The notes below the pieces were generated by a model. The model worked only from the letters and a program-made list of their open reading frames with translations, was not told where the DNA came from and ran no database searches. The position numbers and the translations under genes are program-made. This document shows, in pieces, positions 7,847 to 15,047 of a stretch of 29,602 nucleotides of DNA; within the stretch, counting starts at the first letter, position 1, and the number at the start of each line of letters is the position of its first letter. Source of the stretch: Halobacteriales archaeon QS_5_70_15 (lineage in GTDB: Archaea > Halobacteriota > Halobacteria > Halobacteriales > Haloarculaceae); assembly GCA_003022005.1 (NCBI GenBank), contig PXRQ01000048.1:1-29602 (forward strand), in the 5' to 3' direction.

Positions 7847-8392
7847 GTGGGCCACAGTCACGACCACGGAGGGTGGCGCGAGGAGCTCCCCGCCCACCGC
7901 GAGGAGAAGGACCGCTTCTTCGCCGAGCACCGCCAGTCGCCGCTCCCGGGCGACGACCGGTCCGACTTCGACGGCCTCGGCTACTACGACCCGGACCCGG
8001 ACTACCGTCTCGAGGCGACCGTCGAGCCCCCCGACCCCGGGGAGACGTTCGAGATGGAGATGACCGCGGGTGAGCCCGTCGAGTACGAGCGGGTCGCCCG
8101 CCTCGAATTCGACCTCGACGGCCCGCGGGAGCTCTACGCCTATCGACAGCCCGAGGGAGGGGGCTCGCTGTTCGTCCCGTTCCGCGACGCTACCGCGCCC
8201 GAGGGGACGTACGGCGCCGGGCAGTACATGGAGTTCGAGGTCGACGGCGACCTCGAGGACGCCCGGACGGTGACCCTCGATTTCAACCTCGCGTACTTCC
8301 CGTTCCGTGCCTACAACGACGCGTTCGCGTGTCCGCTGCCGCCCGCGGAGAACCACCTCGACGTCCGAATCGAGGCCGGCGAGCGGTTCTAG
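7847..8392 (+). CDS. DUF1684 family protein, 181 aa, GTG start
   Basis: The protein has the hallmarks of DUF1684, a family found in bacteria and haloarchaea: an N-terminal segment WREELPAHREEKDRFF, a middle beta-rich part with RVARLEFDLDGPRELYAYRQ and LFVPFRDATAPEGTYGAGQY, and the diagnostic C-terminal block LDFNLAYFPFRAYNDAFACPLPPAENHLD. Its biochemical role is unknown. The only sensible start is the GTG at 7847; no in-frame ATG exists before the conserved part. A His-rich GHSHDHGG stretch directly follows the start and could bind metal. The stop codon overlaps the stop codon of the convergent zinc-ribbon gene, so the two transcripts must overlap at their 3' ends. Confidence 0.88.
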   Translation: MGHSHDHGGWREELPAHREEKDRFFAEHRQSPLPGDDRSDFDGLGYYDPDPDYRLEATVEPPDPGETFEMEMTAGEPVEYERVARLEFDLDGPRELYAYRQPEGGGSLFVPFRDATAPEGTYGAGQYMEFEVDGDLEDARTVTLDFNLAYFPFRAYNDAFACPLPPAENHLDVRIEAGERF

Positions 8393-8526
8393 CGGGCCCG
8401 CTGGGTGTGCCCGCACTCCTCGCACTCGAGGAGCGGTCGTACGGATGCCGCGGTGTCGGACACCCGCGTCCACTCGCCGCCGTCGCCGGCCCAGTCGCTC
8501 ACCTGGCCGCAGTCCTGGCACCGCAT
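8389..8526 (-). CDS. small zinc-ribbon protein, 45 aa
   Basis: The protein begins MRCQDCGQVSDWAGDGGEW and ends LLECEECGHTQRAR, giving two CxxC knuckles (C3/C6 and C36/C39) separated by about 29 residues, the pattern of a minimal zinc ribbon. Such tiny zinc fingers are common in haloarchaea and mostly uncharacterised; they may bind nucleic acid or other proteins. A TATA-like element (complement of 8548-8556) lies 22-30 nt upstream of the ATG, which supports this being a real, leaderless gene despite its size. Its stop overlaps the stop of the DUF1684 gene on the other strand by three bases within CTAG. Confidence 0.7.
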   Translation of the reverse strand: MRCQDCGQVSDWAGDGGEWTRVSDTAASVRPLLECEECGHTQRAR

Positions 8527-8547
8527 AGCTTGCCATTTGGTAGCACG

Positions 8548-8556
8548 TAAAATAAG
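8548..8556 (-). promoter_or_regulatory. TATA-like promoter element of the 45-aa zinc-ribbon gene
   Basis: On the minus strand the bases read CTTATTTTA, 22-30 nt upstream of the ATG, in otherwise GC-rich DNA. Confidence 0.5.
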
Positions 8557-8593
8557 CACTACGGCACCGGCGGTCCGCGAGGGGGTCCCCGAG

Positions 8594-9274
8594 TCAGCGA
8601 ACGACGCCGACGGTCAGGAGCGTCCCGTAGGTCCGGTAGCGCTCGACCATCGCCTCGCGGGTCGCCCACGAGTCGGTCGGGAACTCGCTCGCCGGCGGGA
8701 TCTCCGTCTCCCGGTCGGGGACGTTGTCCTGCTCGGCGACGTGGAAACCCGCCGCCCGGAACGCCCGGCGGTACGCCCCGCGGGACCACCGGGTCATCTC
8801 GGCGTCGATGGTCTCGCCCCAGCCGTCGCTGTGGACGTTCTCCTCGTAGTAGTTCACCGCACAGAAGAACGTCCCGCCCGGGCGGAGCACCCGGTGGAGC
8901 TCCTCGAGCGTCCGGTGGGGGTCCGCCGCGTAGTAGAACGCCTCCATCGAGAACGCGTGGTCGACCGAGTCCGCCGCGAACGGCAGGTGACCGAAGTCCC
9001 CCCGGAGGAACGCCACGTTCCGGTCGTCCGTGTACGACCGGGCGTTCCGGACCATCTCGGCCGAGCCGTCGAGCCCGTAGGCGCGGCCGGCCTCCTTCGT
9101 CTCCCGCAGGGCGCGGGCGGCGTACCCCGACCCCGAACCGAGGTCGAGGACCGTCTCGCCCGCCTCGACCGGCATCCGCGCGAGGATCGGTTTCGCGGTG
9201 TGCCAGTGGCGTTCCGCCATCCCCCGGTCGCGGCCGTCGGCCGCCCAGGCGTCGAACCCTTCCCGGACCGTCAT
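8594..9274 (-). CDS. class I SAM-dependent methyltransferase, 226 aa
   Basis: This is a Methyltransf_11-type protein. Motif I (VLDLGSGSGYAARAL, about 43-57) binds S-adenosylmethionine, an acidic residue follows in YGLDGSAEM, DFGHLPFAADSVDHAFSME covers motifs II-III, and LHRVLRPGGTFFCAVNYYEEN is the post-motif strand. The N-terminal REGFDAWAADGRDRGMAERH is a substrate-side cap helix. It probably methylates a small molecule, but the substrate is not evident from the sequence or neighbours. The start MTVREGFD at 9274 is supported by a TATA-like element at 9297-9304 (minus strand GCTTATCA). The frame continues further upstream without plausible sequence. The gene is alone on this strand, and the 245 nt to the next gene hold no other visible feature. 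Confidence 0.88.
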   Translation of the reverse strand: MTVREGFDAWAADGRDRGMAERHWHTAKPILARMPVEAGETVLDLGSGSGYAARALRETKEAGRAYGLDGSAEMVRNARSYTDDRNVAFLRGDFGHLPFAADSVDHAFSMEAFYYAADPHRTLEELHRVLRPGGTFFCAVNYYEENVHSDGWGETIDAEMTRWSRGAYRRAFRAAGFHVAEQDNVPDRETEIPPASEFPTDSWATREAMVERYRTYGTLLTVGVVR

Positions 9275-9296
9275 ACCGCCGTGTCCGGCGGGACGG

Positions 9297-9304
9297 TGAT
9301 AAGC
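9297..9304 (-). promoter_or_regulatory. TATA-like promoter element of the methyltransferase
   Basis: Minus-strand GCTTATCA lies 23-30 nt before the ATG at 9274, fitting a leaderless promoter. Confidence 0.45.
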
Positions 9305-9519
9305 GACGCGACACGGGTCCGCCGTCGGACCGGCGACGGGCACGCGCCGACCGGCGGTCCGGCTACCGATACCCCGAAGCGGTCGTCGGCGTCGGGGATC
9401 GGCCCGCCATCGAGGTTCCCCACCGGCCCCGCAGGCCGGCCTCGGACACCCTCACCGCGGGGTCGCCGAACCGGTCCGGGACCGTCACGCAGAAGCACCC
9501 CCGCCACCCACGCCCGGGC

Positions 9520-9792
9520 ATGACCGACGACGAGGGGGAGCGGGTCCGGGCGTGGCTGGTCGAGCGCGACTACGACGACCGCGGCCTGGTCTCCGTGGTG
9601 TACGCGACCCCGGACGGCGAGCGGGCCCTCCGTCGGGAGCTCTCCGCGCGAATGCTACAGCGCGACCCGACGACCGCCGCCCGGGAGGTTCCGGTCCCGG
9701 ACCTCGAGCCGGTGCCCGAGGCCGACCGCGAGCGCTACCGACGGGAAGCCGAGCGGGTGCGCGGGAACCACCGCCCCGACGAGGAGATCTGA
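9520..9792 (+). CDS. small hypothetical protein, 90 aa
   Basis: The protein starts MTDDEGERVRAWLVERDYDDRGLVSVVYATPDGERALRREL and ends with a charged helix EADRERYRREAERVRGNHRPDEEI. It is soluble and acidic at its start, with a short beta segment (LVSVVYATPDGER) followed by helices, and a proline-rich link VPVPDLEPVPEADR. I do not recognise the family. Codon use has the strong G/C third-position bias of neighbouring genes and the protein has the haloarchaeal charge profile, so it is probably real. The ATG at 9520 is the only reasonable start. It stands alone between the methyltransferase and a non-coding stretch. Confidence 0.65.
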   Translation: MTDDEGERVRAWLVERDYDDRGLVSVVYATPDGERALRRELSARMLQRDPTTAAREVPVPDLEPVPEADRERYRREAERVRGNHRPDEEI

Positions 9793-10167
9793 GCCGAGCG
9801 GGGCGTGGGATCCGCGGGCCGCCCGTCCGGAGCGGGTCCTCCCGGTCGAGCGCCCCCACGGTGTAACGGACACCGAAACTCCGTCCCCGGAACCCGCGGC
9901 TCCGGACGGTCCCGAACTCCTCGGGCGGGGACTCCTCGCACAGTTCGCGCCCGTCCGGACGAGGCTGTTCGCGCTGATTGTCCCGTCGCGCTGATTGTCC
10001 CGTCGCGCTGATTGTCCCGTCGCGCTGATTATCGCGGCGTTCCTCGCCCGGCGGGCCGGCGGTACGAAACACTCGGCGTTCGCCGCCTCCCTCGACTGCG
10101 GGTTCCGACTGAACCGGGGCCGGCCACGGACGGATCGGGGCTCGAATCGCGGAGGAGAACTGAAGGC
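9793..10167. other. gene-free stretch upstream of the ABC exporter, containing a short tandem repeat
   Basis: No convincing gene is visible on either strand here: the open frames are Arg/Gly/Pro-rich and change character from base to base. The notable content is the 17-nt tandem repeat at 9970-10037 and an AT-containing promoter for the exporter at the right end. Confidence 0.5.
9970..10037. repeat. 17-nt tandem repeat, three perfect copies plus a degenerate fourth
   Basis: The unit CGCGCTGATTGTCCCGT occurs at 9970-9986, 9987-10003 and 10004-10020 without a mismatch. A fourth unit at 10021-10037 keeps the first ten bases and then diverges. There are no spacers between units, so this is a direct tandem array, not CRISPR. 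It lies about 160-230 nt upstream of the exporter ATPase gene. Confidence 0.9.
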
Positions 10168-10174
10168 CTATACG
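10168..10174 (+). promoter_or_regulatory. TATA-like promoter element of the ABC exporter operon
   Basis: CCTATAC lies 25-31 nt upstream of the ATG at 10199, the expected position for a leaderless haloarchaeal transcript. Confidence 0.5.
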
Positions 10175-10198
10175 AGAGCGTCGGGAACCCGGAGTCAT

Positions 10199-11110
10199 AT
10201 GGCCGCCATCGAACTGGCAGGGGTCGAGAAGCGGTTCGGCGACGTCGCCGCGTTGCGCGGCCTCGACCTCGAGGTAGAGGAGGGCGAGGTGTTCGGGTTC
10301 CTCGGACCGAACGGGGCCGGCAAGTCAACCACGATAAACGTCCTGCTGGACTTCGTCCGTCCGGACGCCGGCCGCGTCGAGGTGCTCGGCCGCGAGTCAC
10401 GCGCGGAGTCGGTCGCCGTCCGGCAGCGGACGGGCGTGCTCCCGGAGGGGTTCGACGTCTACGACCGCCTGACCGCCCGCGAACACCTGCGGTTCGCGAT
10501 CGACTCGAAGGACGCGACCGGGGACCCCGACGAGCTCCTCGACCGCGTCGGGCTCTCGGACGCCGCGGGCCGCCGCGCCGGCGGCTTCTCGACGGGGATG
10601 CGCCAGCGGCTCGCGCTCGCGATGGCGCTCGTCGGTGACCCGGAGCTCCTGATCCTGGACGAGCCGTCCACGGGACTGGACCCGAACGGCGCCCGCGAGA
10701 TGCGCGAGATCGTCCGCGCCGAGCGGGACCGCGGCGCGACCGTGTTCTTCTCCTCGCACATCCTCGGGCAGGTCGAGGCGGTCTGTGACCGCGTGGGGAT
10801 CCTCCGCGACGGCGAACTCGTCGCCGTCGACTCCGTCGAGGGGCTCCGCGAGCGCAGCGGCGCCGAGACCACCCTCGAGATCGACGTCGGGACGCTCCCC
10901 GACGGGGCCGTCGAGGCCGCACGCGACGTCGAGGGCGTCTCGGAGGTCCGCGTCGAGGGCGACTCCCGGCTCGTCGTCGCCTGCGAGGGCGACGTGAAGA
11001 TGGCCGTCCTCGAGGCGCTCGGGTCCGCGGGCGCGGAGGTGGAGGACTTCACCACCCGCGAGGCCTCGCTCGAGGACCTCTTCGCCGCGTATACGGAGGG
11101 GTCGGCGTGA
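10199..11110 (+). CDS. ABC-2 type transporter ATP-binding protein, 303 aa
   Basis: This is the nucleotide-binding subunit of an ABC-2 family exporter. It has Walker A GPNGAGKST (about 37-45), the Q-loop region around RQRTGVLPEGFDVYDRLT (a degenerate Q-loop, as in CcmA/NosF-type ATPases), the signature FSTGMRQRLALAMAL, Walker B LLILDEPSTGLDP, and the H-loop in FFSSHILGQVE. The C-terminal 80 residues form the accessory domain usual in this class. The ATG at 10199 follows a TATA-like element at leaderless distance, and the long upstream extension of the frame runs through the tandem repeat and is not coding. The stop overlaps the start of the permease gene by 4 nt (GTGA), so the two subunits are translationally coupled. 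The cargo is unknown. Confidence 0.92.
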   Translation: MAAIELAGVEKRFGDVAALRGLDLEVEEGEVFGFLGPNGAGKSTTINVLLDFVRPDAGRVEVLGRESRAESVAVRQRTGVLPEGFDVYDRLTAREHLRFAIDSKDATGDPDELLDRVGLSDAAGRRAGGFSTGMRQRLALAMALVGDPELLILDEPSTGLDPNGAREMREIVRAERDRGATVFFSSHILGQVEAVCDRVGILRDGELVAVDSVEGLRERSGAETTLEIDVGTLPDGAVEAARDVEGVSEVRVEGDSRLVVACEGDVKMAVLEALGSAGAEVEDFTTREASLEDLFAAYTEGSA

Positions 11111-12093
11111 GCCGCGACTCGACTCCCGGCCCCGGGCTCGACCCCCTGATCCACTCGGTCGGGGTCGTCGCCGAGAAGGACTTCCGGGACGCCATCAAGT
11201 CCCGGGCGCTGCTGATCCTCGGCGCGGTGTTCGTCGTCTTCTTCGCCGCCGCGGCGTTCTTCTTCGCCGACCAGGTCCAGCAGGCGCTCGACAGCGCGGC
11301 GAACGCCTCGAACGCCTCGCAGGCACAGCAGGCACAGCAGGTCCGCGAGAGCCTCGACTCGAACGCGTTCCTCGACACGCTGACCCAGGTGACGCGCCTC
11401 CTGATCCCGCTGACGGGCATCGTCGTCAGCTACGCGGCGCTGGTCGGCGAGCGCGAGTCCGGGACGATGAAGCTCCTGCTCGCGCTCCCACACTCCCGGC
11501 TCTCCGTGGTGCTCGGCAAGCTCCTCGGCCGGAGCGCCGTCGTGGCCGTGCCCGTGCTGCTGGGGTTCCTGGTCGCCGCGCTGGTGTTCCCGATCCTCGG
11601 CGTGACGCTGAAGCCGGTCGGGTTCCTCGCGTTCGCGCTGGCGACGGCGCTCGTCGGCGTCGTCTTCGTCGCGGTCTCGCTGGGCGCGAGCGCCGCCGCG
11701 TCGACCGGCCGCCGCGCCGTCGTCGGCATCGTCGGCCTGTACGTCCTGTTCACGCTGCTGTGGGGCCAGTTCTCGAACGCGATCTTCCAGCGGATCTCCG
11801 AGAACACCGACCTCGGCAACGAGGCGCTCATCCAGGTCTTCCTCGTCCTCCGGCACGTCAACCCGGTCCGGGCGTACGAGTCGTTGGTCGCGAGCGTCGG
11901 CCCGGGGTCGGAGCTCCAGGCCCGGACGAGCGTCTTCAGCGGCCTCCAGGGGCAGTTCTTCGCACAGACGTTAGAACAGGGCAGCGGGCTCCCGGTCTAC
12001 CTCACCGACCCCGCGCTGGTGGTCTACCTGCTGCTCTGGATCGTGGTGCCGGTTGCGCTGGGCTACTGGGCGTTCGAGCGCGCGGACCTGTAG
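11107..12093 (+). CDS. ABC-2 type transporter permease (NosY-like), 328 aa, GTG start
   Basis: This membrane subunit pairs with the ATPase directly upstream. It has an N-terminal cytoplasmic part (GVVAEKDFRDAIKSRALLI), a first membrane helix at about 35-55, a long extracytoplasmic loop that contains an Ala/Gln repeat (QAQQAQQ near residue 75), and further helices around 98-112, 135-160, 170-200, 205-220 and 295-318. The segment GERESGTMKLLLALPHSRLSVVLGKLLGRS is the characteristic ABC-2 permease motif seen in NosY and related gliding/export permeases. The GTG start overlaps the upstream stop (GTGA). With no binding protein nearby, it is best seen as a two-gene exporter of unknown substrate. 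Confidence 0.9.
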   Translation: MSRDSTPGPGLDPLIHSVGVVAEKDFRDAIKSRALLILGAVFVVFFAAAAFFFADQVQQALDSAANASNASQAQQAQQVRESLDSNAFLDTLTQVTRLLIPLTGIVVSYAALVGERESGTMKLLLALPHSRLSVVLGKLLGRSAVVAVPVLLGFLVAALVFPILGVTLKPVGFLAFALATALVGVVFVAVSLGASAAASTGRRAVVGIVGLYVLFTLLWGQFSNAIFQRISENTDLGNEALIQVFLVLRHVNPVRAYESLVASVGPGSELQARTSVFSGLQGQFFAQTLEQGSGLPVYLTDPALVVYLLLWIVVPVALGYWAFERADL

Positions 12094-12173
12094 CACGAAC
12101 GCTTCGATAGACGACGTTCCACCGCGGACGGTGGCGGGGATCCGAACCGTCGGGCGACTGGACGATGGCGAAC

Positions 12174-12180
12174 ACCTAAG
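12174..12180 (+). promoter_or_regulatory. weak TATA-like element upstream of the CMD-family gene
   Basis: The bases ACCTAAG sit 26-32 nt before the ATG at 12206. The element is weak but correctly placed for a leaderless start. Confidence 0.3.
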
Positions 12181-12205
12181 CGCCCCTGCGTGGACCTCCA
12201 CGACG

Positions 12206-12763
12206 ATGGAAGGGAACACCACGCGGGTCCCGTACCTCACGGACCGGGAGGACCTCCCGGAGTCCGGACGCGAACAGTACGACCGGATCGCGGAGAGCCG
12301 TGGCGGGGTACGCGGCCCGTTCGCCGTCCTCCTGAACAGCCCGGAGGTCGCGGGTCGGATCGGGCACCTGGGCGCGTACGTGCGCTACGAGAGCGGGCTC
12401 CCGGACGCCGTGCGCGAACTGGCCATACTCACGACCGCCCGGGAGTTCGACTGCGCCTACGAGTGGGCGGCACACGAGCCCATCGCCCGGGACGCGGGCG
12501 TTCGAGACGGGGTCATCGAAGCCGTCGCCGAGCGGGGGTCACCCGACGACCTCACCGCGACGGAGGCGGTCGTCGTCCGCTACGGACGACACCTCTTCGG
12601 CGACCGCGCGATCCCCGACGACCTGTTCGAGGACGCGAGGGCCGAGTTCGGCGTGGAGGGCGTCGTCGAACTGACCGCGACGATGGGCTACTACAGTCTG
12701 ATCGCCTGCGTGCTCAACGCGTTCGAAGTGGAACCGGAAGAGGGTGCCGCCGAGCTCCCGTGA
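12206..12763 (+). CDS. carboxymuconolactone decarboxylase (CMD/AhpD-like) family protein, 185 aa
   Basis: The protein has the CMD fold signature: a helical segment NSPEVAGRIGHLGAYVRYESGLPDAVRELAILTTARE, then FDCAYEWAAHEPIARDAGV, where AhpD-type enzymes carry a CxxC and here there is a single Cys with Trp and His (ExxCxxxWxxH). That pattern fits the gamma-carboxymuconolactone decarboxylase-like branch rather than a thiol peroxidase-reducing AhpD. The C-terminal half repeats the helical theme (ATEAVVVRYGRHLFG and VVELTATMGYYSLIACVLNAF). It is soluble. The ATG at 12206 gives an N-terminus of normal length. It is a single gene with no catabolic neighbours, so its substrate is open. Confidence 0.87.
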   Translation: MEGNTTRVPYLTDREDLPESGREQYDRIAESRGGVRGPFAVLLNSPEVAGRIGHLGAYVRYESGLPDAVRELAILTTAREFDCAYEWAAHEPIARDAGVRDGVIEAVAERGSPDDLTATEAVVVRYGRHLFGDRAIPDDLFEDARAEFGVEGVVELTATMGYYSLIACVLNAFEVEPEEGAAELP

Positions 12764-12921
12764 GCGGCGCGATCCCGGCAGGCTCCGGACGTCCGTCGGC
12801 GCGTCGCCTCGGTCGGTTCGACTACCGTCTCCCGGGGTACCGTGCGCTCCGGACCGTCCACGCGTCCGACGCCGGTGGCCCCCGGGAGAAGACACTTGCC
12901 GGCCGAACCGGTAGCCTGACG

Positions 12922-13082
12922 GTGTATTCCGCTCGCATCGAACCTTCCTCCGGGGCTGTGCGGCCTCGCTCTCGGTCGCCCTGGCCGGCTGTTCCGGGAG
13001 GGACCGAACCGGATGGACACCGTCGCCGACCGGATCACCGTCCCCGACCGGATCACCGACGACCGAGTGCGAGGCCGACGAG
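12922..13082 (+). other. untranslated-looking remnant that encodes the missing signal peptide of the next gene
   Basis: In the same frame as the gene at 13083, bases 12939-12992 read RTFLRGCAASLSVALAGC, a Tat-type lipoprotein signal with a lipobox Cys at 12990-12992. A Thr/Pro/Ser linker (TPSPTGSPSPTGSPTTE) then leads without interruption into the gene. However, no ATG, GTG or TTG exists in frame between an upstream TAG (12912-12914) and this signal, and the arginine pair has become HR. A GTG at 12922 is one base out of frame. A one-base deletion near 12930-12940 plus a substitution would explain both. Confidence 0.6.
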
Positions 13083-13523
13083 ATGCCGCGACCCACGCCC
13101 ACCGCCGAGGACCTCGAACCGCTGGCCTACCCCGACGTCCCCGGGTCGCTGACCGCCGAGACCGTCCGCGAGTTCGCCGCCGCGTTCGAGCGGGCGTACC
13201 AGCACAACCGGTTCCTCGCCGAGGGTTTCATCGGCGGGACGGGCACGGTGATCATGGATGCGGGCGTCCCCGACGGTTTCGTGATCGAGGACGGCGACGG
13301 CTACCTCGTCGGGGTCAACGCCACGATCGCGACGGAGGACAACCGGAGACCGGCGGCCGAGGGAACGGTCACGCCGACGCAGGCCCCCTCGTACGACCAC
13401 GAGTTCGCCGCGTGGTACCGCCTGACATCCCGGCGCGTCAGGCGGAAGGACGCCGGTCAGGACCCCCCGGAGACGCCGGGAGACGTCGATCTCTCGGACG
13501 GGACCACAGTGCTCTGGGCCTGA
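13083..13523 (+). CDS. haloarchaeal lipoprotein of unknown function, shortest form 146 aa; true N-terminus upstream and disrupted
   Basis: The first in-frame ATG is at 13083, but the coding signal continues upstream through a Thr/Pro linker to a lipobox (see 12922-13082), so the native product was almost certainly an exported, lipid-anchored protein of about 195 residues. The mature part begins after EPLAYPDVPGSLTAETVREFAAAFERAYQHNRFL, an amphipathic region shared by many haloarchaeal lipoproteins, and continues with FIGGTGTVIMDAGVPDGFVIEDGDGYLVGVNATIATEDN and a C-terminal beta region ending TTVLWA. The function is unknown. As read, a protein starting at 13083 would stay in the cytoplasm. Either the gene is inactivated at its start or there is a base error. 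RadA converges from the right, 43 nt away. Confidence 0.65.
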   Translation: MPRPTPTAEDLEPLAYPDVPGSLTAETVREFAAAFERAYQHNRFLAEGFIGGTGTVIMDAGVPDGFVIEDGDGYLVGVNATIATEDNRRPAAEGTVTPTQAPSYDHEFAAWYRLTSRRVRRKDAGQDPPETPGDVDLSDGTTVLWA

Positions 13524-13566
13524 GCGGCCGAACCGCGGGCGTCGACGATGGGAGGTGACCGTCCGC

Positions 13567-14607
13567 CTACTCGGGTTTCAGGCCGACCTCCTGGACCCGC
13601 GTGATCGCCTCGCCGTCCGGGAGGTTCGGCGCGTCGACGAGCCGGAAGATCCGCTTGTCGTTCTTGGACTTCTTCAGGTAGATCCGGAACGTGGACTTGT
13701 GCCCGAGGATGTTCCCGCCGATGGGTTTCGTGGGGTCGCCGAAGAACGCGTCGGGGTTCGACTGGACCTGGTTCGTGACGATGACCGCGGCGTTGTAGAG
13801 GTTGCCGACGCGGTCGATGTCGTGGAGGTGCTTGTTGAGCTTCTGCTGCCGGCTCGCCAGCTCCCCCCGACCGACGTACTCCGCGCGGAAGTGGGCGGTG
13901 AGCGAGTCGACACACAGCAGCCGGACGGGGAACTCGTCGTCCTCGCACTCGGCGGCGATCTCCTTGGCCTTCTCCGCGAGCAGAATCTGGTGGTTGGAGT
14001 TGAACGCCTTCGCGACGTGGATCAGATCGAGGAACCTGGAGACGAGCTCCTCCATGTCGTCCTCGTTCGAGGGGTCGGCGTCCTCCATCCCCTTGAGTTC
14101 CATCGTCGCCGCCAGTATCTCGTCGTCGAGCCCACGGACCATCTCGTCGATGCGCTCGGGCCGGAACGTGTCCTCGGAATCGATGAACACCGCACGGCCC
14201 TCGAGCCCGCCGTGCTCGGCGGGGAGCTGGACGTTCACCGCGAGCTGGTGGGTGACCTGGGACTTGCCGGCCCCGAACTCGCCGTACACCTCGGTGATGG
14301 ACTGGGTTTCGACGCCGCCGCCGAGGAGCTCGTCGACCTCCGGGACGAGCGTCCTGAGCTTCCCGATGCGCTCGCGCCGGGCGAGGACGTCCGCGCCCGT
14401 CTCGAACCCGCCGACGTCGGCGGCCTCGCGGGCCGCGTTGATGATGTCCCCCGCCGAGGACTCGCCGACGTCGGCCTTGTTCGACAGCTCCGCGGGGCTG
14501 GCGACGGCGATACTCTGGAACGAGTCGTAGCCGTTGTCCATGAGCTTCTCGGCCGTCGCGGGCCCCACGCCCGGCAGCTCCTCGAGGTCGGCAGCAGTCG
14601 TTGCCAT
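13567..14607 (-). CDS. radA: DNA repair and recombination protein RadA, 346 aa
   Basis: RadA is the archaeal RecA/Rad51 recombinase that forms filaments on single-stranded DNA and drives homologous pairing. The N-terminal helix-hairpin-helix domain (about 1-65) contains [20 protein letters not shown]. The ATPase core has Walker A GEFGAGKS at 109-116, Walker B LLCVD at 230-234, the L1 region around [20 protein letters not shown] and L2 in [20 protein letters not shown]. The segment [21 protein letters not shown] (about 169-189) is the acidic insertion typical of haloarchaeal RadA. The start at [13 protein letters not shown] fits the known length, and a TATA-like element (complement of 14631-14640) is 24-33 nt upstream. 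The frame upstream of this ATG is not coding. Confidence 0.97.
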   Translation of the reverse strand: MATTAADLEELPGVGPATAEKLMDNGYDSFQSIAVASPAELSNKADVGESSAGDIINAAREAADVGGFETGADVLARRERIGKLRTLVPEVDELLGGGVETQSITEVYGEFGAGKSQVTHQLAVNVQLPAEHGGLEGRAVFIDSEDTFRPERIDEMVRGLDDEILAATMELKGMEDADPSNEDDMEELVSRFLDLIHVAKAFNSNHQILLAEKAKEIAAECEDDEFPVRLLCVDSLTAHFRAEYVGRGELASRQQKLNKHLHDIDRVGNLYNAAVIVTNQVQSNPDAFFGDPTKPIGGNILGHKSTFRIYLKKSKNDKRIFRLVDAPNLPDGEAITRVQEVGLKPE

Positions 14608-14630
14608 GGACGGGCGTTCTTCCGGACCGC

Positions 14631-14640
14631 ACATAAACCC
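14631..14640 (-). promoter_or_regulatory. TATA-like promoter element of radA
   Basis: On the minus strand the bases read GGGTTTATGT, 24-33 nt before the radA ATG, a strong match to a haloarchaeal TATA box for a leaderless transcript. Confidence 0.6.
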
Positions 14641-14708
14641 TCGTCAACAGGCGAGTGAAAGTGAAACCGGCGGAGGGGGGACGGTCGGTTCGAGCCGACG
14701 GGCGAAGG

Positions 14709-15047
14709 TTAACGCGGAATGCCCGCGGCGGCGGCCCCGAGGAGGAGCGCGCCGAGCAGGTCCGCCGCCTCGAAGACGAGCGGCGGTGCCGCCACGAACG
14801 CGGGTCCGAGGGCCGCGCCTCCGAGGAGCACGACCGCGAGGTCGGACCGGTCGACCGACTCGACCCGGCCGGTGTGTCGGCGGCGGCCCTCCTTGTCCCC
14901 GACGTGGAGCAGCGTCACGCACTCCCCGTTCCGGCCGACCACGCGGTAGTACCCCGAGGGTAGGGACCCCTCGCCGTTCGCCCGGTAGTGGTCGCCGGGG
15001 GACGGCTCGGACTCGGGTCCGGACGTCGGGTCGCCCGTTCCCGTCAC
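14709..15047 (-). CDS. small membrane protein coupled to PspAB, 112 aa, GTG start
   Basis: The product has a soluble N-terminal part with YYRVVGRNGECVTLLHVGDKEGRRRHTGRVESV, which looks like a small beta-barrel or SH3-like strand set, followed by two hydrophobic helices (LAVVLLGGAALGPAFVAAPPLVF and LLGALLLGAAAAGI) that should form a hairpin in the membrane. The GTG at 15045-15047 overlaps the TGA of the upstream pspAB gene by 4 nt (GTGA), so translation is probably coupled; this overlap decided the start. I do not recognise the family. The tight link with PspAB suggests a role at the membrane in the same envelope-stress process, which is inference from context only. Confidence 0.7.
   Translation of the reverse strand: MTGTGDPTSGPESEPSPGDHYRANGEGSLPSGYYRVVGRNGECVTLLHVGDKEGRRRHTGRVESVDRSDLAVVLLGGAALGPAFVAAPPLVFEAADLLGALLLGAAAAGIPR

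Noticed and set aside
9970..10037. Possible CRISPR array
   Set aside because: The 17-nt units are directly adjacent with no spacers, and there are no cas genes in the window.
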